The notes under the pieces were generated by a model that ran no database searches, was not told the origin of the DNA, and was given only the letters and a program-made list of their open reading frames with translations. From Streptomyces tibetensis (lineage in GTDB: Bacteria; Actinomycetota; Actinomycetes; Streptomycetales; Streptomycetaceae), in contig NZ_SZVW01000013.1 of the NCBI RefSeq assembly GCF_007655005.1, forward strand, positions 124,001 to 188,000: a stretch of 64,000 nt of DNA, given 5' to 3'. This document shows positions 61,730 through 64,000 of this stretch, piece after piece. The first letter of the stretch is position 1. Each line of letters opens with the position of its first letter. The translations under genes and the position numbers were made by a program.

Positions 61730-62224
61730 GTGAACGAGCAGGCGGAGATCTCGACGCCGGGGGAAGCGGCGAACGACGCCCTGGTGCTGGCCTTCGGCCG
61801 GTTGCAGGGGGCTGCGAACCGGCTGGAGTACATCCTGGGGCGGGCGCTGGAGGCGGAGTGCGGCATCAGCCACCTGATGTTCGAGGTGCTGCTCATTCTG
61901 GGGCGGGCGGGGGATCCCGGACTGTCGATGGGTGCCATCGCCCAGGAACAGGTGCTGACCACGGGAGGGGCCACCCGCCTGGTGGACCGCATGGTGGCGG
62001 CCGGTCTGGTCGAACGGGTCGAGGACCCCGGTGACCGGCGTGCGCGCCTGGTGCGCCTGACCGCGCGAGGGGAGGAGACCACGGTTGTCGCGGCCCGGGC
62101 GCACGTGGAGAACATCAAGCGCTACTTCCTGGCCCCCCTGCCGGTCGAGGACCGGGAGCGGTTCGCCGAGAACCTCCGCGTCCTCAGCCACACTGCGCGG
62201 GACATGCTGCCCCGCCTCCCCTGA
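61730..62224 (+). CDS. MarR family regulator
   Basis: A 164-residue protein from GTG 61730. GAIAQEQVLTTGGATRLVDRMVAAGLVERVEDPGDRRARLVRLTARGEE is the winged helix with its D-x-R wing. The region before the GTG is purine-rich (GGAGGAAAGG). It follows the AraC fragment by 41 nt; targets not evident. Two terminators follow. Confidence 0.87.
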   Translation: MNEQAEISTPGEAANDALVLAFGRLQGAANRLEYILGRALEAECGISHLMFEVLLILGRAGDPGLSMGAIAQEQVLTTGGATRLVDRMVAAGLVERVEDPGDRRARLVRLTARGEETTVVAARAHVENIKRYFLAPLPVEDRERFAENLRVLSHTARDMLPRLP

Positions 62225-62305
62225 CGACGGCGCCGGTGGCGGCGCGTGTCCGGTGTGAACCTCTCGGGCGTGATGCGGCGGACGGCGGGTCCCGACCGCT
62301 GCGGG

Positions 62306-62344
62306 GAGGGCCCGGCGCCCTAGGAAGGCGCACGCCGGGCCCTC
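62306..62344. terminator. 12-bp hairpin
   Basis: GAGGGCCCGGCG (62306-62317) pairs perfectly with CGCCGGGCCCTC (62333-62344), between converging genes. Confidence 0.8.
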
Positions 62345-62351
62345 CCGCGCG

Positions 62352-62390
62352 GACGGCGGCGACAGCCGGGGTGAGGCTGTCGCCGCCGTC
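62352..62390. terminator. 16-bp hairpin
   Basis: GACGGCGGCGACAGCC (62352-62367) pairs perfectly with GGCTGTCGCCGCCGTC (62375-62390) around GGGGTGA; second of two back-to-back terminators. Confidence 0.85.
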
Positions 62391-62428
62391 GGTGTGCCGG
62401 CGCCGGAGGCAGCCGGCGGGAGTGTGCG

Positions 62429-63775
62429 TCAGCGCTTGGTGTAGATGAAGCCCAGCTTGTCGATCTCGGCACCGGCGCGCCCGTGGAACCCGGCGATCTG
62501 CCACCCCGACGGCGCGGTGCGCGTCACGCAGTCGGACGTGGTGGTTCCGCCGGACAGGCTCCGGCCGAGGTTCGTGGTGAACGTGGCGGAGAAGATCCGG
62601 GTGCGGCCGTCCTTCTCACCCCGGCACAGCTGGGCGGAGCTGAGGAATTCCCCGCTGCCCAGGTTCAGGGTCGACACCGTGCCGCCCGTTCCGCCGTGAC
62701 TGACGACCTTGCCGTCGCCGAGCGTCAGGCCGACACCGTCGACGCGGGTGCCGCCGCGCAGCGAGAGGCTGACCGGGCGGGCGCCCGCCGGAACGGCGTC
62801 GATGTCGTTGTAGTAGTCGCCGTGCGGCCCTCCGAACTGGTCGCTGAGCTGGAAGTCCGCGGCGCGCGACCAGGAGAAGTCCACCTTGATCGGGTCGTGG
62901 TCGGACAGCATGAGCCCGTCGCCGGTGAGGAACTTGGAGTGTTCGTTGTTGTAGGAGGTGGCGTCCAGGGAGACGAGTTTGCTGTCGCGGTACAGGACCT
63001 TGTCCACGACCTCGCAGGTGTTGGGCACGGTGGGGCCGGTCTGGTCGCAGACCAGGGCGTCGCTGCCCTTGGCGGGTGGGGTGCCGCCGCGGATGAGCTC
63101 GACCCAGGGATCCGTCAGGCCGTTCGCGGCGGCGAACTCGGCGATGGTGTCGCCGGAGCGCGTGTAGCGGGTGTTGGTGTCGCCCATGACGACGACGGCG
63201 TTCCCGGCCGAATGGCTCTTGATGAAGGCCGTCAGCTGGTTGAGGTTGTCCGCCCGCGCGGCCAGGTCGCCGGGGTTGGTTCCGGCATTGGTGTGCAGGT
63301 TGTAGAAGTCCACGTACACGCCCTCGGCGAGACGCTGGCGGATGAAGGTGAACCCCTTGGGCGTGAGGCAGTCACCCGAGTCGAACTGGCAGGACTTCCA
63401 ACGCACCCGCTCGAAGTCGTCGGTGTCGTAGGGGAGCTTCGCCAGGGTGTTGAGGCCGCTGCCGATGCCCGCGCCGCCGCTGGTCGGGGTGCGGTAGGCG
63501 TGCGCGGTGTCGCCGGCGTAGAGAAGGGCGTGGTAGTTGAAGTCCTCCTGGACGTTGACGATGTCGTACGGCGCGATCCGCCGGCCGATTTCCGTGGTGG
63601 CGGGCTCGCGCGGGGTGGGAGCGCTGGAGATGCTCTCCGGCAGGCCCGCGACGTTGTAGGCGAGGACGCTGAAGGAACCGGACGCGGGGTCTGCGGCAGC
63701 GGCGGGGGACGTGTTCGTGATGAACCCGCCGATGGCCACTGACGCCACCGCGATGGAGGCTGTAAGTCGGCGCAT
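62429..63775 (-). CDS. secreted endonuclease/exonuclease/phosphatase-fold protein with lectin-like C-terminus
   Basis: A 448-residue protein from ATG 63775 (AGGAGCC upstream). Signal peptide residues 1-28 (TASIAVASVAIGGFITNTSPAAA). The EEP domain spans about 30-315: YNVAGLP, VQEDFNYH (Glu metal ligand), GDTNTRYTRSGD (Asp/Asn pair) and SDHDPIKVDFSW (catalytic Asp-His). Residues 320-448 form a jacalin-like domain (FGGPHGDYYNDIDAVPAGARPVSLSLRGGTRVDGVGLTLGDGKVVSHGGTGG). It may be a sphingomyelinase-like lipase or nuclease; the lectin domain would direct it to sugars. Confidence 0.86.
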   Translation of the reverse strand: MRRLTASIAVASVAIGGFITNTSPAAAADPASGSFSVLAYNVAGLPESISSAPTPREPATTEIGRRIAPYDIVNVQEDFNYHALLYAGDTAHAYRTPTSGGAGIGSGLNTLAKLPYDTDDFERVRWKSCQFDSGDCLTPKGFTFIRQRLAEGVYVDFYNLHTNAGTNPGDLAARADNLNQLTAFIKSHSAGNAVVVMGDTNTRYTRSGDTIAEFAAANGLTDPWVELIRGGTPPAKGSDALVCDQTGPTVPNTCEVVDKVLYRDSKLVSLDATSYNNEHSKFLTGDGLMLSDHDPIKVDFSWSRAADFQLSDQFGGPHGDYYNDIDAVPAGARPVSLSLRGGTRVDGVGLTLGDGKVVSHGGTGGTVSTLNLGSGEFLSSAQLCRGEKDGRTRIFSATFTTNLGRSLSGGTTTSDCVTRTAPSGWQIAGFHGRAGAEIDKLGFIYTKR

Positions 63776-64000
63776 GAATCCGGGGCTCCTGACAACGGGG
63801 AGTGGGGAGGGGGAACTTACCGTGGGTAACACTCCCCGGCGCCGAATACTCGGTTAAGCGAGACCGAATCTTGACCGACGGGTCCGGACCAGGCGGGCCA
63901 CCGCATCGGGCATCAGTGCCGACTGTCAACAGATGACAGGCCTTCCGTTACGATGAGTCTCCCCGGAGCCTGAAGGAGGCCTGGTCCGTGACCGGTCCGA

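Noticed and set aside
1..64000. tRNA, rRNA or CRISPR arrays
   Set aside because: No T-loop consensus, rRNA block or regularly spaced identical repeats was seen; the only tandem repeats are the coding repeats of the propeller gene.

Overview
The window is very high-GC actinobacterial DNA, almost certainly a Streptomyces or close relative. It carries a snapalysin protease, a whiE-type spore-pigment polyketide cluster, many MarR/PadR/MerR/XRE regulators, a MalT-like LAL regulator, and GTG starts behind GGAGG ribosome sites. The mix of accessory genes, insertion-sequence fragments and broken genes fits a chromosome arm rather than the core; that placement is inference.

Layout. 0-11 kb: a five-repeat (5 x 47 aa) beta-propeller protein, a variant leucine-rich-repeat protein, a LysE exporter, snapalysin, a VOC protein, a ComB-like phosphatase, a DHFR-fold reductase, an IS5-type element with intact 12-bp ends but a shifted transposase frame, a lower-GC Tat-exported amidohydrolase and an MBL hydrolase. 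11-17 kb: a MarR repressor diverges from an operon of a decayed FAD/Fe-S oxidase, a pyruvate-oxidase-like ThDP enzyme and an enolase-superfamily enzyme; two TTGC-N5-GCAA palindromes lie between them. 17-28.4 kb: an all-minus-strand membrane/stress island (SHOCT protein, YihY, a broken integral membrane protein, HdeD, a 65-aa protein, an MFS pump, a LAL regulator, a 4-TM protein). Five copies of a TCACCC-N5-GGGTGA palindrome each lie 80-140 nt before one of its start codons. 28.4-33.6 kb: a hydroxyacyl-CoA hydrolase family gene, a vWA protein, a phenolic acid decarboxylase with a divergent MarR gene and a 29-bp perfect palindrome, and a DUF389 protein. 33.8-42.3 kb: the spore-pigment cluster (FAD hydroxylase, SchA/CurD-like, cupin, KS-alpha, KS-beta/CLF, ACP, aromatase, cyclase, then a convergent O-methyltransferase behind a 22-bp-stem terminator). 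42.4-54.1 kb: a secreted beta-helix protein, an MFS pump with an XRE regulator, an acetyltransferase, a Lys/Ala-rich coiled-coil DNA-binding-like protein, a divergent FAD monooxygenase/P450 pair, a PAP2 phosphatase and a PadR-membrane protein pair. 54.2-61.7 kb: a graveyard of truncated, frameshifted or internally deleted genes among a few intact ones. 61.7-64 kb: a MarR gene, two strong terminators and a secreted endonuclease/exonuclease/phosphatase-fold protein.

The two most interesting signals are (1) the recurrent TCACCC-N5-GGGTGA element, which appears to bind the 18-28 kb island into one previously unnamed regulon around a LAL regulator, and (2) the large number of deletion scars, including two junctions where a single deletion seems to have removed the 5' ends of two divergent genes at once.
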